Shown: positions 17,589 through 25,357 of the stretch, one piece after another
Layout: each line of letters starts with the position of its first letter
Position numbering within the stretch: the first letter of the stretch is position 1
Assembly: GCA_036847185.1 (NCBI GenBank)
Contig: DAIUAM010000003.1
Span: forward strand, 1 to 64,000
Direction of reading: 5' to 3'
DNA length: 64,000 nucleotides
Source: UBA4738 sp002413305
GTDB taxonomy: Bacteria; Actinomycetota; UBA4738
Notes under the pieces: model-generated
Database searches by the model: none
Told to the model about the DNA's origin: nothing
The model's input: the letters and a program-made list of their open reading frames with translations, nothing else
Translations under genes and position numbers: made by a program

Positions 17589-18191
17589 GTGTCCGGGATC
17601 GCCGAGCTGCTCTACGGGGAAGAGGAGATCCAGTCCCGCGTCCGCCAGCTCGGTGAGACGGTGGCCCGCGACTACGCGGGCCGGTCTCCCGTCCTGATCT
17701 CCGTGCTCAAGGGCGGGGTCGTCTTCCTCACCGATCTGATCCGAGCCGTGGACCTCCCGCTGCGGATCGACTTCATGTCGATCTCGAAGTACGGGAAGGA
17801 GGCCCACGCCACCGGGGTCGTGCGGATCCTGAAGGACCTCGACCAGGACATCGGAGGGGAGGACGTCCTGGTCGTCGAGGACATCATCGACACCGGCCTG
17901 ACGCTGTCGTACCTGCTGGCCGCGCTCGAAGCCCGCGACCCCGCTTCGCTTGAGGTGTGCACGCTGCTCGACAAGAGCGTGCGCCGGATCCCTCCGCTCG
18001 AGATCCGCTACCGGGGCTTCGAATGCCCCGACCGCTTCGTGGTGGGCTACGGGCTGGACCACCGGGAGCGGTATCGGAACCTGCCGTTCATCCTCGCCGT
18101 CGACCAGGCACAGTTGGCCGAGGACCCCGCCGCCCTCGAGCCGTACCTGACCGGGGCACCGCCAGATCGCCGGGCCGGCGACCGGGCCTGA
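17589..18191 (+). CDS. hpt: Hypoxanthine(-guanine) phosphoribosyltransferase
   Basis: Salvages hypoxanthine and guanine with PRPP to IMP and GMP. The PRPP-binding loop VVEDIIDTGLTL is intact, LISVLKGGVVFLTDLIR is the PPi loop region, and LDKSVRR plus GFECPDRFVVGYGLD give the purine-binding end. At 200 aa it is slightly longer than usual because of a 20-residue polar tail. The GTG start coincides with the predicted transcript start, so the mRNA is likely leaderless. Confidence 0.94.
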   Translation: MSGIAELLYGEEEIQSRVRQLGETVARDYAGRSPVLISVLKGGVVFLTDLIRAVDLPLRIDFMSISKYGKEAHATGVVRILKDLDQDIGGEDVLVVEDIIDTGLTLSYLLAALEARDPASLEVCTLLDKSVRRIPPLEIRYRGFECPDRFVVGYGLDHRERYRNLPFILAVDQAQLAEDPAALEPYLTGAPPDRRAGDRA

Positions 18192-18226
18192 CCTTCGGGG
18201 AAGCCCATCCCGACCGGGCGTCACAC

Positions 18227-18244
18227 CAGCACGCGGTTGCTGGG
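18227..18244 (+). terminator. Hairpin between hpt and the DUF151 gene
   Basis: CCAGCA (18227-18232) and TGCTGG (18239-18244) form a perfect 6-bp stem around a 6-base loop, flanked by a further GCCCAT/ATGGGC pair (18213-18218 and 18246-18251). No T tract follows, so it is at best a weak or factor-assisted terminator for hpt. Confidence 0.35.
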
Positions 18245-18259
18245 CATGGGCCGGGTGGC

Positions 18260-18265
18260 TACAGT
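18260..18265 (+). promoter_or_regulatory. Candidate -10 (TACAGT) for the DUF151 nuclease gene
   Basis: TACAGT ends 11 bases before ATG 18277, predicting a leader of about five bases. There is no space for a Shine-Dalgarno. Confidence 0.45.
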
Positions 18266-18276
18266 GACTCGAAGCG

Positions 18277-18747
18277 ATGATTGAGCTGAATCTCGTCGGT
18301 GTCCGCGTCGAGCTGCCCACGAACCAGCCCATCGTGCTCCTCCGTGAGCGGGAGGGGGAGCGGTACCTCCCGATCTGGATCGGCGCCATGGAGGCAACCG
18401 CCATCGCCTTCGCCCTCCAGGGCATCGTCACGCTCCGCCCCATGACCCACGACCTTCTGAAGACGGTGATCGAAGAGGTCGGGGTCCACGTGGAGCGCAT
18501 CGTCATCACGGAGCTTCGCGAAGGCACCTTCTACGCGACCATCCACATGTCGCAGAATGGTTCGAGCTACGAGGTCTCCTCACGGCCCTCCGACGCCATC
18601 GCCTTGGCCGTCCGGGTGAACGTACCGATCTTCGCGAACGAGGACGTGCTCACCGAGGCTTCGATCGTCATCCGCGACGACGAGGAGCAAGAGGTCGAGA
18701 AGTTCCGGGAATTCCTCGACCAGGTGACGCCCGAGGACTTCGCCTGA
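18277..18747 (+). CDS. Bifunctional nuclease family protein (DUF151)
   Basis: The DUF151 fold is clear from LREREGERYLPIWIGAMEATAIAFALQ (cited in part), RPMTHDLLKTVIEE and SSRPSDAIALAVR. Members have been reported with RNase/DNase activity, but the physiological role in actinobacteria is uncertain. At 156 aa it is the usual length, with an acidic C-terminal tail. It lies between two MerR genes exactly as Rv1829 does in mycobacteria. It probably has its own near-leaderless promoter. Confidence 0.88.
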   Translation: MIELNLVGVRVELPTNQPIVLLREREGERYLPIWIGAMEATAIAFALQGIVTLRPMTHDLLKTVIEEVGVHVERIVITELREGTFYATIHMSQNGSSYEVSSRPSDAIALAVRVNVPIFANEDVLTEASIVIRDDEEQEVEKFREFLDQVTPEDFA

Positions 18748-18788
18748 GCCTCGGTGATTGACAGACGAAGGCCGCGTGGTAGCCTTCC

Positions 18789-18807
18789 TTACGTCCTCGT
18801 AATTACG
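18789..18807. promoter_or_regulatory. Candidate MerR operator: TTACG-N4-CGTAATTACG
   Basis: Three 5-base half sites lie in a row: TTACG (18789-18793), CGTAA (18798-18802) and TTACG (18803-18807). The last two form the perfect palindrome CGTAATTACG. They stand out as AT-rich in this sequence, overlap the presumed transcript start downstream of TAGCCT (18780-18785), and end nine bases before the MerR start codon. Autoregulation by the encoded MerR is the simplest reading. Confidence 0.5.
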
Positions 18808-18815
18808 GAGTTGTG

Positions 18816-19268
18816 ATGGCCGGATCCGAAGGCTACCGCGTCCCTGAAGTCTGTAAGGTGGTGGGGATCACCTACCGCCAGCTGGACTATTGGGCGCGGA
18901 CCGAGCTCGTCACGCCGAGCGTCCGGGAGGCCGGGGGATCGGGGACGCAGCGCCTGTATTCGTTCCAGGACCTCGTGCAGCTCCGGATCATCAAACAGCT
19001 CCTCGAGACCGGTATCTCGCTGCAGCACGTCCGCAAGGCGATCGAGTACCTCCGCACGCTGGACCGTCCGGTCCAGAGCATGACGCTGATCTCCGACGGC
19101 CGGCGCGTGTACACGCCGGAGTCGCCGGAGGCAGTGATCGACCTTCTCTCGCAGGGACAGGGAGTGTTCGCCATCGCCCTCGGCAAGGTCGAAGACGACC
19201 TGTCCCGGCGCCTGAACGCGGAGCCGGCGGGTCGAAAGCGAGCCCTGGCTGGGGCCGGAGGAGCTTGA
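18816..19268 (+). CDS. MerR-family transcriptional regulator (Rv1830-like)
   Basis: A 150-aa MerR protein with the winged helix at the N-terminus (YRVPEVCKVVGITYRQLDYW, then LVTPSVREAGGSGTQRLYSF) and a coiled dimerisation helix (QLLETGISLQHVRKAIEYLR). By position it is the ortholog of mycobacterial Rv1830. ATG 18816 is preceded by GGAG; a GTG one codon earlier is also possible. Its stop overlaps a TTG that starts a small nuclease-like gene (TTGA). A candidate operator lies just upstream. Confidence 0.85.
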   Translation: MAGSEGYRVPEVCKVVGITYRQLDYWARTELVTPSVREAGGSGTQRLYSFQDLVQLRIIKQLLETGISLQHVRKAIEYLRTLDRPVQSMTLISDGRRVYTPESPEAVIDLLSQGQGVFAIALGKVEDDLSRRLNAEPAGRKRALAGAGGA

Positions 19269-19669
19269 GTCCCAAGCGCCTTCCCCCGGACGCCGCAGAA
19301 CCCCTTCCCAGTAGCAACGTTCTCTTCGCCCATGCCAGCGAGCGCCAGTTCGCGCGGCTGCTGGACTTCTATCAGATCGAATGGCAATACGAACCGACCT
19401 CTTTCGACCTGGAGCGTGACGAGGACGGGAACGTGACCCAGCGGTTCACCCCGGACTTCTATCTGCCCGTCTACGACCTCTACATCGAGATCACCACGCT
19501 GAACCAGAAGCTGGTGACGAAGAAGAACCGCAAGGTCCGGCGGCTGCGCGAACAGTACCCGAGCGTCCGCTGCAAGATCTTCTACCAGCGCGACTACCTG
19601 TCGCTGGTCATGAAGTACGGGTTGGACGACGCCCGCGACGACTCGCGCCACGTGGCGAAGGCCGGCTGA
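19265..19669 (+). CDS. Small PD-(D/E)XK-like protein of unknown function
   Basis: I do not recognise a named family. The 134-aa protein has the pattern of a PD-(D/E)XK nuclease core: a helix with a conserved acidic position (ERQFARLLDFYQIEWQYEP), then FTPDFYLPVYDLYIEIT with the PD and the E two strands apart, then a basic helix (TKKNRKVRRLREQYP) and a strand KIFYQRDYLSL. The canonical lysine after the second acid is Thr (EIT), so activity is uncertain, although a nearby lysine could substitute. TTG 19265 overlaps the MerR stop, so the two are probably translated together. Confidence 0.55.
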   Translation: MSPKRLPPDAAEPLPSSNVLFAHASERQFARLLDFYQIEWQYEPTSFDLERDEDGNVTQRFTPDFYLPVYDLYIEITTLNQKLVTKKNRKVRRLREQYPSVRCKIFYQRDYLSLVMKYGLDDARDDSRHVAKAG

Positions 19670-19704
19670 CCGCGCTGTCCCCTCGTCATTCCTCCGGCCG
19701 CCTG

Positions 19705-19710
19705 TAGACT
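19705..19710 (+). promoter_or_regulatory. -10 element (TAGACT) giving leaderless gcvPA mRNA
   Basis: TAGACT ends nine bases before ATG 19720; the predicted start at about 19717 leaves at most three leader bases. No Shine-Dalgarno is present. Confidence 0.55.
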
Positions 19711-19719
19711 CGCCTCCCG

Positions 19720-21045
19720 ATGCAGTTCGCTCCACACACCGACCGCGACGTGGCGGAGATGCTGGAGGCGTGCGGGCTCTCCTCGCTCGACGACCTGTTC
19801 GCCCACCTGCCCGCCGGCGTGCTGCTCGACCGTGAGCTGGACGTCCCACCTGGGCTCTCCGAGATGGAACTGGTGGCCGAGATGCGGCGCCTGGCCGCCC
19901 GCAACCGGAGCGCCGACGACCTGGTCTGCTTCGCGGGCGGCGGCGCGTACGACCATTACGTCCCCGCGCTGGTGTGGGCGCTGGCCGGACGTTCGGAGCT
20001 GTATACCTCGTACACGCCGTACCAGCCCGAGCTCTCCCAGGGCGTCCTGCAGGCCCTGTTCGAATACCAGTCGATGATCTGCGACCTGACCGGCCTGGAG
20101 GTGTCGAACGCCTCGCTGTACGACGGGCCGACCGCCCTGGTGGAGGCCGCGCACATGGCGGCAGGGGCCACGGGCCGCAGCCGGGTCGTGCTGAGTGGGG
20201 GCGTCGATCCCCGGTACGTCGAAACGCTTCGAACCTATGGCACCGGGGAGCACTTCGAGATCGAGATCCTGCCGTACCCGTATCCCAACCCGGCGGGCGG
20301 GGGAGGGGACCGGCTGGAGGGCGCCGCGGCCGTGGTGGTTCAGCATCCGAACGTCTTCGGCCTGCTGGAGGACGGGGCGCGGGAGCTGTTCGAGGCGGCG
20401 CGCGGAGCGGGGGCACGGGCCGTCCAGATCTTCGACCCGCTGTCGCTCGGCGTGCTGGCCCCGCCGGGCGAGCTGGGAGCCGACATCGCCGTGGCGGAAG
20501 GGCAGGTGCTGGGCAATCACCTGAACTACGGCGGCCCGTACCTGGGGATCGTGGCAGCACGGCTCCAGGACGTACGACGGATGCCCGGCCGGATCGTTGG
20601 AGAGACCACCGATGTCGACGGCAACCGCGGGTTCGTCTTGACCCTTCAGGCACGCGAACAGCACATCCGCCGGGAGAAGGCCACGTCGAACATCTGCACG
20701 AACCAGACCCTCATGGCCGTGGCGGCCACCGTCTACCTGGCCTGGCTGGGGCCGGAGGGACTGCGCGAGCTGGGCGTGCGGTGCGTCTCCAAGGCCCGGT
20801 ACGCGGCCGAGCGGCTGGGCGACCTGGCCGGCGTCTCGCTCCTGCACCCGGAGGGCGAGCCGTTCAAGGAGTTCGCCGTCAGGACCGAACGCCCAGCGGC
20901 GGAGGTCCAAGCGAGGCTGCTCGCGGCCGGTTTCCTGACCGGACCGGTGATCGGCGAGGACGGCCTGCTGCTTTCGTTCACCGAGCGACGGACCCGGGAA
21001 GAGATCGACGCGCTGGTGAAGGCGTTCGAGGAGGCCGCCGCATGA
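19720..21045 (+). CDS. gcvPA: Glycine dehydrogenase (decarboxylating) subunit 1
   Basis: Alpha-type half of the split P-protein of the glycine cleavage system. The N-terminal FAPHTDRDVAEMLEACGLSS, the LVCFAGGGAYDHYVPALVW segment and the YTPYQPELSQGVLQALFEYQ segment are diagnostic. The PLP lysine is on the partner subunit. Length 441 aa is typical. The stop overlaps the gcvPB ATG, giving equimolar coupled translation. In mycobacteria the equivalent position holds a single fused gcvB, so the split form is a lineage difference. Confidence 0.95.
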   Translation: MQFAPHTDRDVAEMLEACGLSSLDDLFAHLPAGVLLDRELDVPPGLSEMELVAEMRRLAARNRSADDLVCFAGGGAYDHYVPALVWALAGRSELYTSYTPYQPELSQGVLQALFEYQSMICDLTGLEVSNASLYDGPTALVEAAHMAAGATGRSRVVLSGGVDPRYVETLRTYGTGEHFEIEILPYPYPNPAGGGGDRLEGAAAVVVQHPNVFGLLEDGARELFEAARGAGARAVQIFDPLSLGVLAPPGELGADIAVAEGQVLGNHLNYGGPYLGIVAARLQDVRRMPGRIVGETTDVDGNRGFVLTLQAREQHIRREKATSNICTNQTLMAVAATVYLAWLGPEGLRELGVRCVSKARYAAERLGDLAGVSLLHPEGEPFKEFAVRTERPAAEVQARLLAAGFLTGPVIGEDGLLLSFTERRTREEIDALVKAFEEAAA

Positions 21046-22511
21046 CCGGTGCTCCTGTTCGAAGCACCGGCCCCGACTTCGCCGGCCGAACGCTCAAGGA
21101 GCGGTCGAAGCCCGGCCGCCGGGCGTGGACGTTGCCCGAGCTCGACGTCCCCGCCGCGGAGGTCCCCGAAGAGCACCGGCGGGCCGAACGGCCCCCGCTG
21201 CCCGAGGTCTCCGAGACCGACGTCGTTCGCCACTTCACCCGCCTGTCCCAGATCAACTATGGCGTGGACACCGGCTTCTACCCGCTGGGTTCGTGCTCCA
21301 TGAAATACAACCCGAAAGTGGCCGAACAGATCGCCGGCCTGCCGGGGTTCCAGCGCCTTCACCCCCACCAGCCGGAGGAGACGATCCAGGGTGCACTGGA
21401 GCTGCTGTGGCGACTCGAGCGGGCCCTGTGCGCGATCACCGGGATGTCCAGGGCGACGTTCCAGCCGCCGGCTGGTGCGTCCGGCGAGCTGACCGGTCTG
21501 TTGATCATGCGGGCCTTCCACACGAAGAACGGCAACCCCCGGTCGAAGGTGTTGATCCCCGACTCCTCGCACGGCACGAACCCGGCAAGCGTGACCCTCT
21601 CCGGCTACCGGGCCGTCCAGGTCCCGTCGGACTCCCGGGGTTTGGTTGACCTGGCGGAGCTCGAGAAGCGGGTGGACGAAGACGTGGCCGGGCTCATGCT
21701 GACGAACCCGAACACGCTCGGGCTGTTCGAGGAGGAGATCCAGGAGATCGCCGCGGCCATGCACCGGGTGGGCGCGCTCCTCTACTACGACGGTGCGAAC
21801 CTGAACGCGATCATCGGGCGGGTCCGGCCCGGCGACATGGGGTTCGACGTCGTCCACATGAACACCCACAAGACGTTCGCCACGCCGCACGGCGGGGGCG
21901 GGCCGGGGGCCGGGCCGGTGGCCGTCAACCAGCGGCTGGAGCGGTTCCTGCCGGCGCCACTGGTCGGGTTCGACCCCGACGGCGGCCGGTACTTCTGGGA
22001 CCACGACCGGCCGGACTCGATCGGTCGTATCAGCGGATTCCACGGGAACTTCGGCGTGCTTGTGCGGGCGTTCGCGTACGTGTTCGGGCACGGGCGGGAG
22101 GGCCTGCGCGAGGTGGGGGAGCGGGCGGTGCTGAACGCGAACTACCTCGCCCAGCAGGTCAAGCATGCGTACCCGCTGGCCTTCCCGGGACGGCCGATGC
22201 ACGAGTTCGTGGCCACCGCCCGGCCGCTCAAGAAGCACGGCGTGCGGGCGATGGATGTGGCGAAGCGGGTCATCGACCTCGGCTTCCACCCCTCCACGGT
22301 CTACTTCCCGCTGGTGGTCGAGGAGGCCATGATGGTCGAACCGACGGAGACGGAGTCGAAGGAGACGCTGGACGCGTTCGCCGAGGCGCTGCTGCAGGCT
22401 GCGCGGGAGGCCGAGACCGACCCTGATCTGCTCCACGAGGCGCCGGTGACCACCCCGGTCCGCCGCCTCGACGAGGCGAAGGCCGCCCGCGAGCTCAAGC
22501 TCCGCTGGTAG
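21042..22511 (+). CDS. gcvPB: Glycine dehydrogenase (decarboxylating) subunit 2
   Basis: Beta-type half of the split P-protein, carrying the PLP cofactor: the Schiff-base lysine is in HMNTHKTFATPHGGGGPGAG. Further landmarks are TDVVRHFTRLSQINYGVD and FYPLGSCSMKYNPK. At 489 aa it is normal for the family. With GcvPA and GcvH it decarboxylates glycine and loads the aminomethyl group on lipoate; GcvT and the lipoamide dehydrogenase are not in the window. ATG 21042 overlaps the gcvPA stop by four bases. Confidence 0.95.
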   Translation: MTGAPVRSTGPDFAGRTLKERSKPGRRAWTLPELDVPAAEVPEEHRRAERPPLPEVSETDVVRHFTRLSQINYGVDTGFYPLGSCSMKYNPKVAEQIAGLPGFQRLHPHQPEETIQGALELLWRLERALCAITGMSRATFQPPAGASGELTGLLIMRAFHTKNGNPRSKVLIPDSSHGTNPASVTLSGYRAVQVPSDSRGLVDLAELEKRVDEDVAGLMLTNPNTLGLFEEEIQEIAAAMHRVGALLYYDGANLNAIIGRVRPGDMGFDVVHMNTHKTFATPHGGGGPGAGPVAVNQRLERFLPAPLVGFDPDGGRYFWDHDRPDSIGRISGFHGNFGVLVRAFAYVFGHGREGLREVGERAVLNANYLAQQVKHAYPLAFPGRPMHEFVATARPLKKHGVRAMDVAKRVIDLGFHPSTVYFPLVVEEAMMVEPTETESKETLDAFAEALLQAAREAETDPDLLHEAPVTTPVRRLDEAKAARELKLRW

Positions 22512-22522
22512 ACCACCCGTCC

Positions 22523-23268
22523 ATGGCGACCGGGCCGGAGGCCGGCGACCGTATTCGGCCGGCCACGGAAGCCGACCTGCCCGCAGTCGCGGCGATCTTC
22601 GAGGCCAGCGAACGCGCCGGCGATCCCACCCCGACTGTCGCGTCCGCCGACCCATCCCTGTTCCGACACGACCTGATCACAGGTGACCTGGCAATGGCGG
22701 AGTCCAAACGCGGACTGGTGGGGTTCGGCTCGAGCCTCCCGCGCGATCGGACCCGTTTCCTGTCGAACCTCTTCGTCCTGCCCGATCATCGCGACTCGGG
22801 CGCCGGGCGAAGGATCCTGGAAGCCGTGATGCCCGACGACGGACGGTTGCGGTGCACGCTGTCCTCGACCGACCCACGGGCCCAGGCGCTGTACGCGCGG
22901 GCGGGGATGACGCCCCGGTGGCCGCACCTGGTCCTGGCGCGAGGAGGCGCCGAACCGTTCGCGGGCCCGGAGGGGTTCGATCTGGTCGAAGCGGACCCGG
23001 CCGATGCCGAGCTGGTCGAACGGGATGCCGGGTGCTCGGGACGGCGGAGGCCGCAGGACCTGGCCATGCTGGTTCGAGACCGGGACGCCGTTTCGTACTG
23101 CATCCGGCGTGTCGGTGCAACGGTGGGGTACGGGTTCGTCCAGCCGCGCTCCCCGGAGTCCCGTTGGGGCAGGGTTTCCGGATCACCTACGTCGAGCTGT
23201 TCCACTCCAGCGGCGGCGACCTGGCCGATCCCACCCGGTACGCCGTCGCCACCAGCGGGCTGTTCTGA
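22523..23268 (+). pseudogene. GNAT acetyltransferase gene with frameshift and apparent internal deletion
   Basis: The first frame from ATG 22523 reads as a GNAT domain (IRPATEADLPAVAAIFEASE, FLSNLFVLPDHRDSGAGRRI, DPRAQALYARAGM) and a second half up to VGYGFVQPRSPE near 23160. Homology then stops. A typical C-terminus of the same family (GFRITYVELFHSSGGDLADP, then RYAVATSGLF) continues in a different frame to a stop at 23266-23268, five bases before the next gene's Shine-Dalgarno core. The stretch normally between these parts (about 50-70 residues) is missing. A deletion that changed frame explains this best; an assembly error is the alternative. The undisturbed first frame would run on to 23482, into the next gene. 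Confidence 0.65.
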
Positions 23269-23276
23269 AGGAGGCG

Positions 23277-23885
23277 ATGGGCATGGAGTTCCGAAAGGTC
23301 GTGAAACGCCGGAAGATGGTTCGCACGTTCCTGGACGAACGCGTCGAACCGGACGCGCTGGAGCGGATCCTCGCCGCCGGGCGCCGGGGGCCCTCGGCCG
23401 GCTACAGCCAGGGGTTCGCCTTCCTGGTTCTGGATCGGCGGGAGGACGTCGATCGATTCTGGTCCTCCGCCGCTCACGTTGACGAGGAGGACTGGGCGGT
23501 CTACCGGGGCGTCCGGCCGGCGCCGGTCCTGGTCGTTCCCTGCGCTGGCAAGCACGTCTATCTGGAGCGGTATGCCGAAGCCGATAAGGGCTGGACCGAC
23601 CAGGACGAAGCCCACTGGCCGGTGGCCTACTGGACGGTGGACACCGCGTTCGCCACATTGCTGATCCTGCTGGCGGCGGTCGACGAGGGCCTGGGGGCGC
23701 TGTTCTTCGGCCTGGACGAGGCCGGCCTGGAGGGCGTTCGCGGGGAGTTCGGCATCCCGGAGGCGTGGTCACCGATCGGGGTGATCGCCCTCGGGCATCC
23801 GGCACGGGTGGACCCCGTCCGGTCGTCGGCGGCCACCCGGCGCGCGCGGCCGATCGAGGAGGTCGTGCACCGGGGCCGGTGGTGA
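23277..23885 (+). CDS. Nitroreductase-family flavoprotein
   Basis: FMN-dependent oxidoreductase fold, 202 aa. The N-terminal MEFRKVVKRRKMVRTFLDE, then RVEPDALERILAAGRRGPSA, match the nitroreductase flavin site. The pair DTAFATLLILLAAVDEGLGA and GIPEAWSPIGVIALGHP complete the dimer fold. The start has a strong AAGGAGG at 23268-23274; ATG 23283 is an alternative. The physiological substrate is unknown. It follows the broken GNAT gene closely and ends before a separate promoter. Confidence 0.85.
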   Translation: MGMEFRKVVKRRKMVRTFLDERVEPDALERILAAGRRGPSAGYSQGFAFLVLDRREDVDRFWSSAAHVDEEDWAVYRGVRPAPVLVVPCAGKHVYLERYAEADKGWTDQDEAHWPVAYWTVDTAFATLLILLAAVDEGLGALFFGLDEAGLEGVRGEFGIPEAWSPIGVIALGHPARVDPVRSSAATRRARPIEEVVHRGRW

Positions 23886-23911
23886 GGGGAGCATCTGGCC
23901 GAATCTCAAGG

Positions 23912-23934
23912 GTGTCATTTGGAGCCGGTAGGAT
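23912..23934 (+). promoter_or_regulatory. RecA-NDp/PafBC-like DNA-damage promoter (GTGTCA-N11-TAGGAT)
   Basis: GTGTCA at 23912-23917 is followed, at the exact spacing of the mycobacterial motif tTGTCRgtg-N8-TAnnnT, by the -10 TAGGAT at 23929-23934. Transcription would start near 23941, four bases before the GTG of the HEXXH-protein gene. The first motif base is G instead of T, and the gtg triplet is TTT. Confidence 0.6.
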
Positions 23935-23944
23935 TCGGTCCGGA

Positions 23945-24460
23945 GTGCGCATCGCGATCTCGCCCGACATCCGAACCGACCACGCCCACCTTTCGGGCCT
24001 GATCGTGGACGCCTTCCAGGGCGTCCCGGCCTTCGACGTCCTGGTCCGGGTGGAACGGGCGAAACGTCCCGCACTGTCGTTCGCCGGCCGGGCCTACCCA
24101 GAACCACCGCCCTCCATGCTCCGTGGTGAGCAAGCCCGGTACCTCGTGCGGCTGATGCTCCCGTCGGCCCTGCGCAACCGCGCCTACCCCAAGACGTATC
24201 GGTACAGCAAGCGGAAGACGGCGCCGTGGATCACGGTCCGGGACTGGCGGGAGCGGTTGGTCGCCCTGGCCGCCCACGAGGCCTGTCACGTCCACCAGTT
24301 CCGGGAGGGCCTGCGCCGGTCGGAGGTCCAGGCCGAACGGTGGGCGGCGAAGGTCCTGCTGTCCTGGCGCGAGCGGGAGCCGCCGGCCGAGCCGGCTGAC
24401 CTCGAGCGCCAGCCGCGTCAACTCTCCCTTGACGAGGCGCTGGCGTCAACCTATGCTTGA
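23945..24460 (+). CDS. Small HEXXH putative zinc metalloprotease
   Basis: I cannot place this 171-aa protein in a named family with confidence. It has a clear zincin motif HEACH (His111, Glu112, His115) in VALAAHEACHVHQFREGLRR, followed by SEVQAERWA, where a glutamate could be the third metal ligand. The N-terminal half is a mixed alpha/beta region without a signal peptide, and the middle is basic (KTYRYSKRKTAPW). A small cytoplasmic HEXXH protein with a basic region resembles SprT/Spartan-type proteases, which cut DNA-protein crosslinks. That role is inference, supported by the DNA-damage-type promoter just upstream. GTG 23945 is only a few bases from the predicted transcript start. Confidence 0.6.
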   Translation: MRIAISPDIRTDHAHLSGLIVDAFQGVPAFDVLVRVERAKRPALSFAGRAYPEPPPSMLRGEQARYLVRLMLPSALRNRAYPKTYRYSKRKTAPWITVRDWRERLVALAAHEACHVHQFREGLRRSEVQAERWAAKVLLSWREREPPAEPADLERQPRQLSLDEALASTYA

Positions 24461-25220
24461 CGGCGGCATGCAGGAAGGCGAGGGTCCCGTCGAGCTCGAC
24501 CGGCTGATCCGGTGGATCCAACGCCGGACCCGGGGGTGCACGCCGCTGGACCGGTTAGTCCTGGCCACCAAGGCCGGGGTCCGGCTGCAGGAGGCGAGCG
24601 AGGAACTGATCGGCCACTTCGTGGAGGAGGCCCGGACGGCGGGAGCGTCGTGGGCCCAGATCGGCAGCCACCTCGGCGTGTCGAAGCAGGCTGCCCAGCA
24701 GCGCCACGTCGGGAGGCGCGGACCTCTGTTCGGCGGGCGCCGGCGAGGCCGGGCGAGGCGCTCCTCCGTCGACGGTCCGTTCGAACACCTCACTGGGCCG
24801 GCGCGGCATGCCATCGTCTTGGCCGAGGCCGAAGCCCGTGAGCTCGCCCACAACTACATCGGAACGGAGCACATCCTGCTCGGGCTGCTCGCGGAGCCGG
24901 CCGGCACCGGCGGGTCGATCCTTCGGGACGCCGGGGCCACATCCGACCGTGTACGCGCCAAGGTCCTGGACGTCATCGGACGCGGGGCTTCCACACCGGC
25001 GGGGCCCATCCCCTTCACACCCAGATCGAAGCGGCTGCTCCAGCGGGCTGCCGACGACGCGGAGCGGATGGGGAGGGAGGCCGCCGGCACTGGCAGGCTC
25101 CTCCTGGCGATGGTGGGGGACCGGGAAGGAGTCGCCGCGGAGATTCTTGTTGCGACCCTCGACGTCGCTGCGCTTCGCCAGCGCCTCGAGCGGCTCTTGG
25201 CCGACGGCGTCGACGTCTGA
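24453..25220 (+). CDS. HTH plus double Clp-N domain protein
   Basis: A 255-aa protein. Residues about 45-90 hold a helix-turn-helix like those of sigma-factor region 4 (ASWAQIGSHLGVSKQAAQQR), followed by a basic linker. The rest contains two Clp N-terminal repeats: GPARHAIVLAEAEARELAHN with YIGTEHILLGLLAEP, then FTPRSKRLLQRAADDAERMG. It has no AAA+ ATPase domain, so it is not ClpC; it may be an adaptor or a regulator. ATG 24453 overlaps the preceding stop; ATG 24468 is an alternative. It should be co-transcribed with the HEXXH gene. Confidence 0.75.
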   Translation: MLDGGMQEGEGPVELDRLIRWIQRRTRGCTPLDRLVLATKAGVRLQEASEELIGHFVEEARTAGASWAQIGSHLGVSKQAAQQRHVGRRGPLFGGRRRGRARRSSVDGPFEHLTGPARHAIVLAEAEARELAHNYIGTEHILLGLLAEPAGTGGSILRDAGATSDRVRAKVLDVIGRGASTPAGPIPFTPRSKRLLQRAADDAERMGREAAGTGRLLLAMVGDREGVAAEILVATLDVAALRQRLERLLADGVDV

Positions 25221-25357
25221 GCACCGGACCGCAGGTCAGGGCCTCCGGGGGAGGGGTTCGGCGGGGTGGGATCTTCGGCTCAACAAGATTCCATAATGTT
25301 GGTTATAGGGGATTTCGCGTAGGAGCAGCCCAAGCGCGGGGGAGGGCTTCGAACCGG
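25221..25357. other. Convergent intergenic region with AT-rich core
   Basis: 137 bases between two convergent stops. A G-rich run is followed by an unusually AT-rich patch (25282-25312) in which CAACA and TGTTG could pair around 11 bases. It may act as a weak shared terminator; no ORF or RNA gene is evident. Confidence 0.3.
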
